Shown here one piece after another: positions 49,834-60,678 of a stretch of 64,000 nucleotides of DNA. The DNA is taken from contig NZ_CP015098.1 in NCBI RefSeq assembly GCF_001611795.1, positions 7,006,001-7,070,000 on the forward strand. The letters are read 5' to 3'. The position numbers were made by a program, and so were the translations under genes. The notes below the pieces were generated by a model. The model had not been told where the DNA came from. It did not search any database and worked only from the letters and a program-made list of their open reading frames with translations. The first letter of the stretch is position 1; the number at the start of each line of letters is the position of its first letter. This DNA is from Streptomyces qaidamensis (lineage in GTDB: Bacteria > Actinomycetota > Actinomycetes > Streptomycetales > Streptomycetaceae).

Positions 49834-51165
49834 CTGCCGCCTCTCCTGCGCTACCCGACCGTCGACGAACTGAGCGCCCGCGCCGCCACCCTCGTCGCCC
49901 GCCACCCCCGTGACGCCCGGCTGCGCCGGGTGGGCACCTCCCGCGCCGGCACCCCCATGTGGCTGCTCTCCGTCGGCCACGGCAGCCGTCAGGCCCTGGT
50001 CGTCGCCGGCCCGCACGCCAACGAACCGGTGGGCGGCGCCACCGTGCTGCGCCTGGCCGAGCGCACCCTGGCCGACCCGCGGCTCACCGAGGGCGCCGAC
50101 GCCACCTGGAACCTGCTGCTGTGCCTCGACCCGGACGGGTCGCGCCGCAACGAGGGCTGGCTGCCCGGCCCGTACACGATCGGCCGGTACATCCGGAACT
50201 TCTTCCGGCCCGGCTTCCTGGAGCAGCCCGAATGGCTGCCCGACGGCGCGGCAGGCGCCGCCCTGCCGGAGACCCGCGCCCTGCTCGGCCTCCAGGACGA
50301 ACTGCGCCCCTTCCTCCAGTGCTCGCTGCACGGCGTCGACATCGGCGGCGGCTTCGTCGAGCTCACCCACGACCTGCCGGGCATGGACCGGCGCCTGGCG
50401 CACATCGCCGCCCGGCTCGGCATCCCCCGCGAACTCGGCGCCTACGACGCCCTGTACTGGCCCGGCCTCGGGCCCGCCGTCTACCGGATCCCGCCACCGC
50501 GCCGGGCCGGTCTGGCCGCGGCCATCACGGAGGCCGCCGTCGAGTCCACGTGGTTCCACCCGTACCGGCACGGCACCGTCACCGCGGTGGTCGAGGCGCC
50601 CATGTGGGGCGTGACGGCCGTGGCGGACGGCTCCCCGCCCGTGGACCGGGACGGCGTGCTCCGGGCCGTCAGCCGCACCCTGCGCCACGACACGGACCTC
50701 CTGCGGCACCTGCTGACCCGGATCCGGCCGCACCTCGCCACCGTCCCCGACGCGGCCCGCCTGCTCGCCCCCGTCGACGACTACCTCCTGGTGTGCCCCG
50801 GCCTCGCCGACGCCTGGGACCCCGCCACCGGCGACAGCCCGGCCCACCCCCTGCCGCCCCTGAGCACCGCCCACCTGGTCGCCCTGCGCATCTCCGGGCG
50901 CCGGCTGGCGCTGCGCACGGCGGGGCTGCTGCACCAGCTGGTACGGGCCGCCGGCCGCGACCCGGCCGGGGCGCTGCCGGAGCTGGACCGGCTGATCGAC
51001 CAGTGGTGCGCCGACTACCGCGACGGCTGCGGGGCGCGCTGGATCCCGGTGGCCCGCCAGGCCGAGTACCAGGCCCGCGTGGTGCTCGCGGCGTTCGACC
51101 TGGCCGGGCGCCGCGCCCGTGCCCGCTCCGGCTCGGGCGAGCCGGTGCCGATGCAGCGGGACTGA
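49834..51165 (+). CDS. M14 zinc carboxypeptidase-like protein (first of two paralogues)
   Basis: 443 residues from a proposed CTG start. Zinc ligands are His61 and Glu64 (GPHANEPVGG) and His166 (CSLHGVDIGG); the catalytic Glu254 is in VVEAPMWG. The frame has an upstream stop at 49819-49821, no ATG or GTG before 49927, and homology to the neighbour begins at once (LPPLLRYPTVDEL). GGGAGG sits six bases before CTG 49834, supporting that start. No signal peptide, so probably cytoplasmic. It runs tail to tail into the second paralogue with only 3 bases between. Confidence 0.82.
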   Translation: MPPLLRYPTVDELSARAATLVARHPRDARLRRVGTSRAGTPMWLLSVGHGSRQALVVAGPHANEPVGGATVLRLAERTLADPRLTEGADATWNLLLCLDPDGSRRNEGWLPGPYTIGRYIRNFFRPGFLEQPEWLPDGAAGAALPETRALLGLQDELRPFLQCSLHGVDIGGGFVELTHDLPGMDRRLAHIAARLGIPRELGAYDALYWPGLGPAVYRIPPPRRAGLAAAITEAAVESTWFHPYRHGTVTAVVEAPMWGVTAVADGSPPVDRDGVLRAVSRTLRHDTDLLRHLLTRIRPHLATVPDAARLLAPVDDYLLVCPGLADAWDPATGDSPAHPLPPLSTAHLVALRISGRRLALRTAGLLHQLVRAAGRDPAGALPELDRLIDQWCADYRDGCGARWIPVARQAEYQARVVLAAFDLAGRRARARSGSGEPVPMQRD

Positions 51166-51168
51166 GGC

Positions 51169-52419
51169 TCACCACGCCCTGTCGCGCGCGTGCAGCGCCG
51201 CCGCGACGACCGTGCGGGACTGGTGCTCCACCTGGTGCTCCAAGGGCACCCAGCGGGCGCGGAAGCGCTCTGCGAAGGCGTCGCTCCAGGTCGAGACGAG
51301 ATCCTCCAGCTGCTTGGCCGCAGCCTCGTCCGTCCCGCGCAGTACCCGCAGCAGCATGGCCGCCGCCCGCAGCGGCACGCGGCGCGCGAACGCGTCCACG
51401 CTGCCGACGTAGGCCCGGGTGAGGCCGGCGGGCGGGGTGTGGACCAGGTCGGACGCCAGGCCCGGCACCAGCTCCAGCCCCCACCGGGCGGCCCGCAGCA
51501 ACGGCCCGTCGAGCTCCGCCAGCCGGGGCAGCGCACCGTCGAGCACCCGTGTCACCTCCAGCGCGTCACGCTGGAGCCGGCCCGCCAGCCGTCCGATCGC
51601 CGCCGCCGGAGCCGGATGCGGGGCCGGGTCGTCCACCAGGTCGCTCGCCCACATCGGCACCTCGACCACCGCGGTCAGCCCGCCGTAGCGGTGGGCGTGG
51701 TACCAGGTGCTGTGCCGCGCGTCGTCCGGCAGGCTCGGGTACGCCGGCCCGATCCCCGGCGCGGGCATGACGTGCACGCCCGGTCCGGACGCGGGCCAGC
51801 CCGCGGCGTCCGACGCGCCCGTCTCCACCGGGATGTGCAGCTCCGCCGCGGACTTCGCGAACGGCTCGGCGAGTCCCGGCACGTCCTTGGTCAGCTGCAC
51901 CCAGCTGCCGCCCAGGTCCGTGCCGTGCAGGGTGACCTGCAGGTAGGGGCGCAGCTCGTCGATGACGCCCGTCAGGGCCCGGGTCTCGGGCGGCAGCCGG
52001 TCCGGCGGCAGCACGGACGGCGCCCACTCGGGCTGCTCCGGGCCCGCGGGCCGGAAGAAGCCGAGGTGGTAGTCGTACAGGCTGCGCGGCGCCGGCGTCA
52101 CGTGCAGGCTCGCCCCGTCGGGGTCCGCGCAGAGCAGGAAGTGCCAGGAGATGCCGTCGCGCAGCTCCCGCTGCTCCAGGACCCGCCGGGCGAGCGCCAG
52201 CAGGGTGCAGGAGCCGGTCGGCTCGTTGGCGTGGGCACCGGCCACCACCAGTACGGCGCGGTGGGCGCGGCCCACGGACAGCAGGTGCAGGGGCCTGCCC
52301 GCACGCGAGGCACCCACCTGCCGCAGGGTGCACACGCCGGGGCGCTGAGCGGTCAACGCCCGGGCAGCGATGAGCTGTTCGGTCACCGTCGGGTAGCGCA
52401 GCTCCGGCAGGACACTCAC
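51169..52419 (-). CDS. M14 zinc carboxypeptidase-like protein (second paralogue)
   Basis: 416 residues from GTG 52419. Zinc ligands by homology are in GAHANEPTGS (His, Glu) and TLHGTDLGGS (His); catalytic Glu in VVEVPMWA. It resembles the first paralogue along its length and is convergent with it (3-base gap). Starts at GTG 52428, GTG 52419 or CTG 52410 are all possible; GGGGGTGAG then CTGCCG copies the arrangement of the paralogue. No signal peptide. Role unknown. Confidence 0.82.
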   Translation of the reverse strand: MSVLPELRYPTVTEQLIAARALTAQRPGVCTLRQVGASRAGRPLHLLSVGRAHRAVLVVAGAHANEPTGSCTLLALARRVLEQRELRDGISWHFLLCADPDGASLHVTPAPRSLYDYHLGFFRPAGPEQPEWAPSVLPPDRLPPETRALTGVIDELRPYLQVTLHGTDLGGSWVQLTKDVPGLAEPFAKSAAELHIPVETGASDAAGWPASGPGVHVMPAPGIGPAYPSLPDDARHSTWYHAHRYGGLTAVVEVPMWASDLVDDPAPHPAPAAAIGRLAGRLQRDALEVTRVLDGALPRLAELDGPLLRAARWGLELVPGLASDLVHTPPAGLTRAYVGSVDAFARRVPLRAAAMLLRVLRGTDEAAAKQLEDLVSTWSDAFAERFRARWVPLEHQVEHQSRTVVAAALHARDRAW

Positions 52420-52529
52420 CCCCGTCACATCCGCCCGAGTTCGCCATCGCAGTACCCCACGGCCATGGTGCGGTGTCAAGGGCGCGATGGGGGAGGCTCC
52501 GGGGGGCGCCCGGAAGCACCGGCGGCCGC

Positions 52530-53975
52530 CTATTGCTGGTGCAGCCCCCGCCCCGCCAGGGTGAGGAACGCCTCGCCGACCGCCTCGGACAGGGTCGGGT
52601 GCGGGTGGATGTGCCGGGCCACGTCGGACGGCTCGGCGTCCCAGCCGACGATCAGCTGGCTCTGGGCGATCATCTCCGACACGTGCGGCCCCACCAGGTG
52701 CACGCCGAGCACCCGCCCGCCGGGCTCGGTGACGACCTTCACCATCCCGCCCTGCCCGTGCACCATGCCCTTCGCCACGGCGGTCAGCGGCAGGGTGTTG
52801 GTCTCCACCTCGTACCCCCGCGCGCGTGCCTCGGCCTCGCTCAGACCGACGGCCGCCGTCTGCGGCGAGGAGTAGGTGACCCGTGGCACGGCCGCGTAGT
52901 CCACGGGGGCGGACGGCAGGCCCGCCAGCGTCTCGGCCACCAGCAGCCCTTCCGCGAACGACGCGTGGGCCAGTCCGAGCGACGGCGGCGGCAGCAGATC
53001 ACCCACCACGTGGACGCCGGGCACGGCCGTCTCCAGCCGGTCCCAGTCGGCCGGTGCGACGAACCCGCGCGCGTCCGTGGCGAGCCCCGCGGCGGCCACG
53101 TCCAGGCCGTCGGTGACCGGCGCCCGTCCGACCGCCACCAGCAGCCGCTCGGCCTCCAGCGTGAGGGTCTCGCCCCGGGCGGTGCGCACGCGTGCCCGTA
53201 CCCCGTCGCGGAGAACCTCGGCGTCCAGCAGCCGCGCGCCGACTCGGACGTCGATGCCGCGCTTCTTCAGACCCCGGGTCAGATGACGGCTGACGTCGGC
53301 GTCCTCCAGCGGCACGATCCGGTCGGCGGCCTCCACCAGGGTGACCTCGGCGCCCAGGGAGCGGTGGAACGAGGCGTACTCCACGCCGATCGCGCCGCCC
53401 CCGAGCACCAGCACGGACGCCGGGAGCCCGGGGGCGAAGAGGGCGTCGTCGCTCGTCACCACACGCCGCCCGTCCGGCTCCAGCCCCGGGAGCGCGCGCG
53501 GCCGTGAGCCGGTGGCCAGGACGATCCCACGGCGTGCGGAGAGGTCATGCACGCCGGGTTCGCCGTGCGCGCCCGTGCGGCCGCCCGTGCCACCCGGGCC
53601 CGCCACCCGCACCGTGCGCGGCCCCGTCAGCCGCGCGCTCCCCGCGATCACCCGCACCCCCGCATGCGCGAGATGCGCCTGAACTCCCCGGTGGTTGCGG
53701 GCCACGATGTCGTCGCGGGTGGCCACCAGGGCGGGCCAGTCGACCGCGTCCAGGGTCGCCTTCACACCCCAGCGTTCGCGGGCCTCGGCAATACCGTCGA
53801 CGAGCTCGGCCGCGTGCAGCATCGCCTTGCTGGGGATGCAGCCGCGGTGCAGGCAGGTCCCGCCGACCTTGTCCCGCTCGACGAGCACGACCTTCAGGCC
53901 GAGGGCCGCGGCGCGCAGGGCGGTGCTGTATCCGCCCGTGCCGCCGCCGATGACGATGACGTCCGGTGAGTCCAT
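52530..53975 (-). CDS. Dihydrolipoamide-dehydrogenase-like flavoprotein disulfide reductase
   Basis: 481 residues. FAD-binding GGGTGGYSTALRAA, redox disulfide GGTCLHRGCIPSKA, NAD-binding VLVLGGGAIGVEYAS and the C-terminal His-Glu pair HPHPTLSEAVGEA are complete, so it can be a working reductase. No acyltransferase genes are near, so its partner is unclear; the main lpd is probably elsewhere. The start ATG 53975 has GGAGG 11 bases upstream. Divergent from a LysR gene, its probable regulator. Confidence 0.9.
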   Translation of the reverse strand: MDSPDVIVIGGGTGGYSTALRAAALGLKVVLVERDKVGGTCLHRGCIPSKAMLHAAELVDGIAEARERWGVKATLDAVDWPALVATRDDIVARNHRGVQAHLAHAGVRVIAGSARLTGPRTVRVAGPGGTGGRTGAHGEPGVHDLSARRGIVLATGSRPRALPGLEPDGRRVVTSDDALFAPGLPASVLVLGGGAIGVEYASFHRSLGAEVTLVEAADRIVPLEDADVSRHLTRGLKKRGIDVRVGARLLDAEVLRDGVRARVRTARGETLTLEAERLLVAVGRAPVTDGLDVAAAGLATDARGFVAPADWDRLETAVPGVHVVGDLLPPPSLGLAHASFAEGLLVAETLAGLPSAPVDYAAVPRVTYSSPQTAAVGLSEAEARARGYEVETNTLPLTAVAKGMVHGQGGMVKVVTEPGGRVLGVHLVGPHVSEMIAQSQLIVGWDAEPSDVARHIHPHPTLSEAVGEAFLTLAGRGLHQQ

Positions 53976-53997
53976 GTCCCCAGCCTCCGCCCGACTC

Positions 53998-54017
53998 TTG
54001 CCATGAGTCCAAGGCAA
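53998..54017. promoter_or_regulatory. Candidate LysR-type operator
   Basis: TTGCC and its complement GGCAA are 10 bases apart in the divergent gap between the flavoprotein and LysR genes, 22 bases before the flavoprotein start. This is the usual size of a LysR-family site. Confidence 0.45.
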
Positions 54018-54060
54018 TGTTCTTGTGGAATCGATGCAGGGCGTTCATGGGGGAGGGGCC

Positions 54061-54999
54061 GTGAGTCTGCGCCAGATGGAGTACTTCCTGACGGTCGTCG
54101 AGGAGGCGTCCTTCACGCGCGCGGCGGAGCTCCTGCACGTCACGCAGCCCGCGCTCTCCCACCAGATCAAGGCCCTGGAACGGTCCGTGGGCGGGGCCCT
54201 CCTGGAACGCCTGCCGCGGGGTGTGCGCCTGACGCCGATGGGGCGCGCCTTCCGGCCGCACGCCGAGCTCGCCGTGCGCAGCGCCGCCCAGGCCCGCCGC
54301 GCGGCCCGCGCCGCGGCCGGTGCCGAGGGCGGCGAACTCCACGTCGCCGCAGTCCACTCCCTCGCGGTCGGCGTCCTCCCGGACGTCTTCGCCCGCTGGC
54401 GCGCCGCCCACCCGCGCGTGCTGCTGCACCTGCACGAGTACGCCACCTCCGAGGCGCTGGAGGAGCAGATCGAGCGCGGTACCGCCGACCTCGCCGTCGG
54501 CCCGGCGCCCGATGGCTGGCCGGGGACCGTCGTGCCGGTCGGCGAGGAGGACATCGTCCTCGTGGTGCCCTTCGACGACCGCTTCGCGGGCCGGGCGACG
54601 GTGACACTGCCGGAGCTGGCCGACCGGCCCTGGGTGCGCTGCGCCATGGAGCCCGTCGTGCACGGCGAGCGCTTCCTCGACTGGGCGTGCGGCCGCGCGG
54701 GTTTCACCCCGCGCACCGCCGTGTTCACCGAGCACACCTCGACGGCGGTACGGATGGCCGCGGCAGGTGTCGGTGTCTGCGCCGCGCCGGCCCACCTGGT
54801 CCGCGACGCGGTCGGCGGGGGGTGTGTCGTCCTCACCCCCGACCCGGCCTGGAGGCGCACACTGGCGGTCTTCTCGCGCCTGCCGCCGACCGGCGCGGCG
54901 GAGCGGTTCGTCGACCTGCTGCGGACGGCCTGGCCGCGCCCGCGAGCCCCGCTGCCCGCCTACGAGGACTGCCCCGAGGACGGTTCCGCGGTCGCCTGA
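54061..54999 (+). CDS. LysR-family transcriptional regulator
   Basis: 312 residues. N-terminal winged helix with FTRAAELLHVTQPALSHQIKALE, then a periplasmic-binding-like effector domain (about 90-290). The GTG at 54061 has GGGGAGGGG upstream, which favours it over the earlier ATG at 54025. Divergent from the flavoprotein gene (85-base gap) and so its likely regulator. Its 3' end overlaps treY by 40 bases on the opposite strand. Confidence 0.9.
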   Translation: MSLRQMEYFLTVVEEASFTRAAELLHVTQPALSHQIKALERSVGGALLERLPRGVRLTPMGRAFRPHAELAVRSAAQARRAARAAAGAEGGELHVAAVHSLAVGVLPDVFARWRAAHPRVLLHLHEYATSEALEEQIERGTADLAVGPAPDGWPGTVVPVGEEDIVLVVPFDDRFAGRATVTLPELADRPWVRCAMEPVVHGERFLDWACGRAGFTPRTAVFTEHTSTAVRMAAAGVGVCAAPAHLVRDAVGGGCVVLTPDPAWRRTLAVFSRLPPTGAAERFVDLLRTAWPRPRAPLPAYEDCPEDGSAVA

Positions 55000-57371
55000 G
55001 CCCCGTCGTCCACCCTCTCCAGCATCGCCACCGGCACCCTGGCGAACAGTTCCGCCACGCGCGCGTGCCCCGTGAACTCCCGCCCCGGATCCAGCGCGTC
55101 CGCCCAGCGGCCCGGGGGCAGGGGCAGACGGGTGTCCTGCCAGCCGCCCGACTCCGTGAGCCGCAGGGACAGGCGGGTCACGGCCGTCAGCACCGCGCCG
55201 GAGCGGACGAACGCCAGGCAGTGGGCCGCCGCCGGCCCCTCGGCCGGCAGTGCCATGTACGTCGCCGTGTCGCCGAAGACGTCGGGCCGCCGGGCCCGCA
55301 GCCCAAGCGCCGCCCGGGTCACCGCCGCCTTCTCCCCGGACGTGCCGCCGGTCTCCGCGGGCGGGAAGTCCACCGCCCGCCGGTTGTCCGGGTCGACCAG
55401 CGCCCGGTACTCGGCCTCCGTGCCCTGGTAGACGTCCGGGACGCCCGGCATCGTCAGGTGCACCAGGGCCGTGCCCAGCACGTTGGCCCGGATGTGCGGC
55501 GCCAGGGACTCCCGGAACGCGGCGACCCGCTCGCCCGGCGCCCCGCACGGCCCGGCCGCCACGAACCGCTCCACCGCCTCCTCGTACGGCGGCTCCTGCT
55601 CGGTCCAGCTCGTGTACAGGCCCGCCTCCCGTACGTGCTTCAGCAGCGCCCCCTGCACCCGCTCCCGCACTCCTGACGCCGGCCCCAGGCCGAACACCGT
55701 CTGCCAGGCCGCCCACGCCAGTTGGGCGTCCGGCACGCCCTCCCCGGTGCGGGTCACCTCCGCGAGGACGTCCGCCCAGCGCTCCGGGCACTCGGTGAGC
55801 ACCTGCAGCGCCGCCCGGACGTCGGCACTGCGCTTGGTGTCGTGCGTGGTGGCCACTGTCCCGGTGGCGGGCCAGTCGCGCTGCACGCGCGCGCAGTACG
55901 CGTGGAACTCCTCCGGCGACAGCGCGGGAGCGCCCGGATTGCCGCCCACCTCGGTCGCCGACAGCAGCGGCACGTACCGGTAGAACGCCGTGTCCTCCAC
56001 CGACTTGGCCCGCAGCGCCGACGAGGTCTGTGCGAACCGCGTCCGGAACTCCAGCTGCGCGGGCCCGTCGCCGTACCGCCCCAGCACCAGGTCCCGTACG
56101 ACGTCCACCGCACCGGCCTCCTCGGGCACGGCGAAGGCCTGCCGGGCCTCGGCAGCGGCCTCCTCGGTGACCACGGACGCGGCGTCGGCGGACTCGTAGG
56201 GCCGGTAGACCTCCAGGCGGACCAGGAGCTCCTGGAGCGCCGTGCGCAGCGCCCAGGGCGCGCGGTCGCGCAGCGCCGGCTCCGGCGAGGTCGCGCACAG
56301 CCGGGCCGCCACCCGCGTCAGGCGTTCGGTCTCGGTCGCCAGCTCGTGCGTGAGGACCTTGTACGCCGCCCGCCGGACCGTCGCGTCCCACTGCCCGCCC
56401 CGGTCCGTCTGCGGGGCCGCGAAGCGCCGGTAGCGCCCCAGCAGGTCCCCGAACCCGGCCGGGTCCGTGAAGACCCCGTCCACCTGCCGCAGGGCGTCGT
56501 AGCCGGTGGTCCCCGCGACGGGCCAGGACGCCGGGAGGTGCTCACCGTCGGCCAGGATCTTCTCCACGACCGTCCAGCGGCCCCCGGTCGCCTCGTGCAG
56601 CCGGCGGAGGTAGCCGTCGGGGTCGGCGAGCCCGTCGGGGTGGTCGATGCGCAGTCCGTCGATCACGCCCTCGTGCAGCAGCTGGAGGATCTTGTCGTGG
56701 GTGGCCTCGAACACCTCCGGGTCCTCCACCCGCACCCCGATGAGCTCCGAGATGCTGAAGAACCGCCGGTAGTTGAGCTCGGTCCGGGCCAGCCGCCACC
56801 ACACCGGCCGGTACCACTGCGCGTCCAGCAGATGCGGCAGCGGCAGGTCCTCGGTGCCCTCGCGCAGCGGGAGGGCGTGGTCGTAGTAGCGCAGCACGTC
56901 ACCGTCGACGCGCAGCTCGTCGAGCACCTCGCCCAGCGGGCCGCCGAGGACCGGCAGCAGCACCTGTCCGTCCTGCGCCTCCCAGTCGATGTCGAACCAC
57001 CGCGCGTACGGGGACTTCGGACCCTCGCGCAGCACCTCCCACAGGGCGCGGTTGTGGCGGGGGGCCATGGCCATGTGGTTCGGGACGATGTCCACCACCA
57101 GCCCGAGCCCGTGCTCGCGCGCGGTGCGGGCCAGTGCCCGCAGCCCCTCCTCGCCGCCCAGCTCCTCGCGCACGCGCGCGTGGTCGACGACGTCGTAGCC
57201 GTGCGTCGAGCCCGGTACGGCCTCCAGGACGGGGGACAGGTGCAGGTGCGAGACGCCGAGCGAGGCCAGGTACGGCACGACGGCCGCGGCTGCTCCGAAC
57301 GGGAACTCGGGCTGCAGCTGCAGCCGGTACGTGGCCGTGGGCACCACCGGGTCAAGTCGCTCAGGTGTCAT
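54960..57371 (-). CDS. treY: Malto-oligosyltrehalose synthase
   Basis: 803 residues, GH13. TreY isomerises the reducing-end maltose unit of glucans to trehalose. Family segments are TYRLQLQPEFPF, SPVLEAVPGSTHGYDVVD, FDIDWE, the nucleophile IDGLRIDHPDGL, VVEKIL and THDTKRSADVRA, and PGVPDVYQGTE. It follows glgX by 104 bases on the same strand, with a hairpin between. Works with TreZ (47120-48865). Confidence 0.97.
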   Translation of the reverse strand: MTPERLDPVVPTATYRLQLQPEFPFGAAAAVVPYLASLGVSHLHLSPVLEAVPGSTHGYDVVDHARVREELGGEEGLRALARTAREHGLGLVVDIVPNHMAMAPRHNRALWEVLREGPKSPYARWFDIDWEAQDGQVLLPVLGGPLGEVLDELRVDGDVLRYYDHALPLREGTEDLPLPHLLDAQWYRPVWWRLARTELNYRRFFSISELIGVRVEDPEVFEATHDKILQLLHEGVIDGLRIDHPDGLADPDGYLRRLHEATGGRWTVVEKILADGEHLPASWPVAGTTGYDALRQVDGVFTDPAGFGDLLGRYRRFAAPQTDRGGQWDATVRRAAYKVLTHELATETERLTRVAARLCATSPEPALRDRAPWALRTALQELLVRLEVYRPYESADAASVVTEEAAAEARQAFAVPEEAGAVDVVRDLVLGRYGDGPAQLEFRTRFAQTSSALRAKSVEDTAFYRYVPLLSATEVGGNPGAPALSPEEFHAYCARVQRDWPATGTVATTHDTKRSADVRAALQVLTECPERWADVLAEVTRTGEGVPDAQLAWAAWQTVFGLGPASGVRERVQGALLKHVREAGLYTSWTEQEPPYEEAVERFVAAGPCGAPGERVAAFRESLAPHIRANVLGTALVHLTMPGVPDVYQGTEAEYRALVDPDNRRAVDFPPAETGGTSGEKAAVTRAALGLRARRPDVFGDTATYMALPAEGPAAAHCLAFVRSGAVLTAVTRLSLRLTESGGWQDTRLPLPPGRWADALDPGREFTGHARVAELFARVPVAMLERVDDGAQATAEPSSGQSS

Positions 57372-57428
57372 GGAACGTACGTACCCGCCCCGCCGCCGTT
57401 CGTGTCATCCCCCGCGCCAGGTGCGCCG

Positions 57429-57463
57429 CGCGTCGCCCGGACGAGTGGCTTCCGGGCGACGCG
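57429..57463 (-). terminator. Hairpin between glgX and treY
   Basis: A perfect 12-bp stem (CGCGTCGCCCGG and complement) with an 11-base loop, 13 bases after the glgX stop on the minus strand. No T-run; could end or attenuate transcription into treY. Confidence 0.55.
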
Positions 57464-57475
57464 TGCGCCGGGCGG

Positions 57476-59608
<2,133 letters not shown>

Positions 59609-59718
59609 GGATACGACTCTTTCAGGTGTGCGGCGCCGGTGGGGACGCCTTGGTCCCGAGTCTCCCCGAAAGTGAGGGAACCTCCTATGACTTATCTCCC
59701 TCTTACCGAGTGACCAGT

Positions 59719-59733
59719 GCATACGCGGTATGC
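59719..59733. promoter_or_regulatory. Palindrome in the glgX/amine-oxidase divergent region
   Basis: GCATAC-GCG-GTATGC is a perfect 6-3-6 palindrome, 110 bases before glgX and 57 before the exported protein gene. It may bind a regulator of either gene. Confidence 0.35.
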
Positions 59734-59789
59734 CGAACTATTGGGGCCAACACATACTCCCGGGGCTGTTGGGGGAGTAGGGGGAAGAC

Positions 59790-60620
59790 GTGCGCAACAT
59801 AGTGCACCGCCACCTGGGCAAGATGGTGGCCGGTACGACCATCGCGGTGGCCGGGACCGCCGTCATGGTGGCGGTGACCCTGCCGGGCACGGCGGGGGCG
59901 GACGACAGCGGGACCCGGGCGGGGCAGTCCGCCCCGCAGGCAGCAGGGGCAGCAGGGGCCGGCGAGGCGGCGGCGGGCGGCCGGGCCGTGGCGCCGGGGG
60001 TCGTCGAGGCGGCGCCCGCGGAAGGGCAGCAGGGCAAGGGCCGCGATCCGCTGACCGACGACGAACTGGAGCGGGCCGAGAAGATCGCCCTCAGCCGGCA
60101 GCTGTTCCGAAGCAGCGAGAGCGTGGACGGGGACCGCGGTCCGCAGCCCCTCGGCGTCGACCTCGCCGAACCCGAGGCCGACGAGGCGGGCCGCCCCGAC
60201 GCGCCCCGCCGGGCCGACGTGACCTTCTACGACTACCGGGACGACACCCTCGTCACCCGGACCGTCGATCTCGGCACCGGCGAGGTGGTGGCGACCGGCA
60301 CCCAGCACGGCGTCCAGCCGCCCCTGAGCCGCGCCGAGAAGGCCGAGGCGGCCGGTCTCCTGATCGCAGACCCGCTCGGCTCGGGGCTGAAGGCCGACTA
60401 CAAGGACGCCACCGGCAAGGCCCTCACCTCCCCGGACCAGCTCCAGCTCAGCGGAGCCGTCTACCGGGCCGCGCCGGGCGCCCAGCCCGCCGTGCTCGAC
60501 CAGTGCGGAGAGCACCGCTGCGTCCGGCTGTTCCCGAAGATCAAGAACGGCCCGTGGGTCGACGCCCGGCAGCTGGTGATCGACCTGAGCGCCCGCAAGG
60601 TCGCCCGGCTCGACCGCTGA
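59790..60620 (+). CDS. Exported protein carrying a copper amine oxidase N3-like domain
   Basis: 276 residues. The signal-like N-terminus (VAGTTIAVAGTAVMVAVTLPG, AGA) marks export. A Gly/Ala-rich linker (about 40-90) leads to a domain (about 140-270) whose segment ADVTFYDYRDD, VTRTVDLGTGEVV, GVQPPLSRAEKAEAAGLLIADP resembles the N3 domain of copper amine oxidases. The next gene (58 bases on) encodes the catalytic part. Start GTG 59790 follows AGGGGGAA. I infer a split enzyme; the assignment of N3 is from memory of the family. Confidence 0.7.
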   Translation: MRNIVHRHLGKMVAGTTIAVAGTAVMVAVTLPGTAGADDSGTRAGQSAPQAAGAAGAGEAAAGGRAVAPGVVEAAPAEGQQGKGRDPLTDDELERAEKIALSRQLFRSSESVDGDRGPQPLGVDLAEPEADEAGRPDAPRRADVTFYDYRDDTLVTRTVDLGTGEVVATGTQHGVQPPLSRAEKAEAAGLLIADPLGSGLKADYKDATGKALTSPDQLQLSGAVYRAAPGAQPAVLDQCGEHRCVRLFPKIKNGPWVDARQLVIDLSARKVARLDR

Positions 60621-60678
60621 CCCGCCGTCTTCGCTCACCCCGCCACCCCGCTCCTCCTCGTCAGGGAGTCATCTCGTC

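Noticed and set aside
51190..52875. Plus-strand open frame antisense to the second M14 gene
   Set aside because: Composition is His/Arg/Gln-rich and matches no family; the minus-strand frame has zinc-site motifs.
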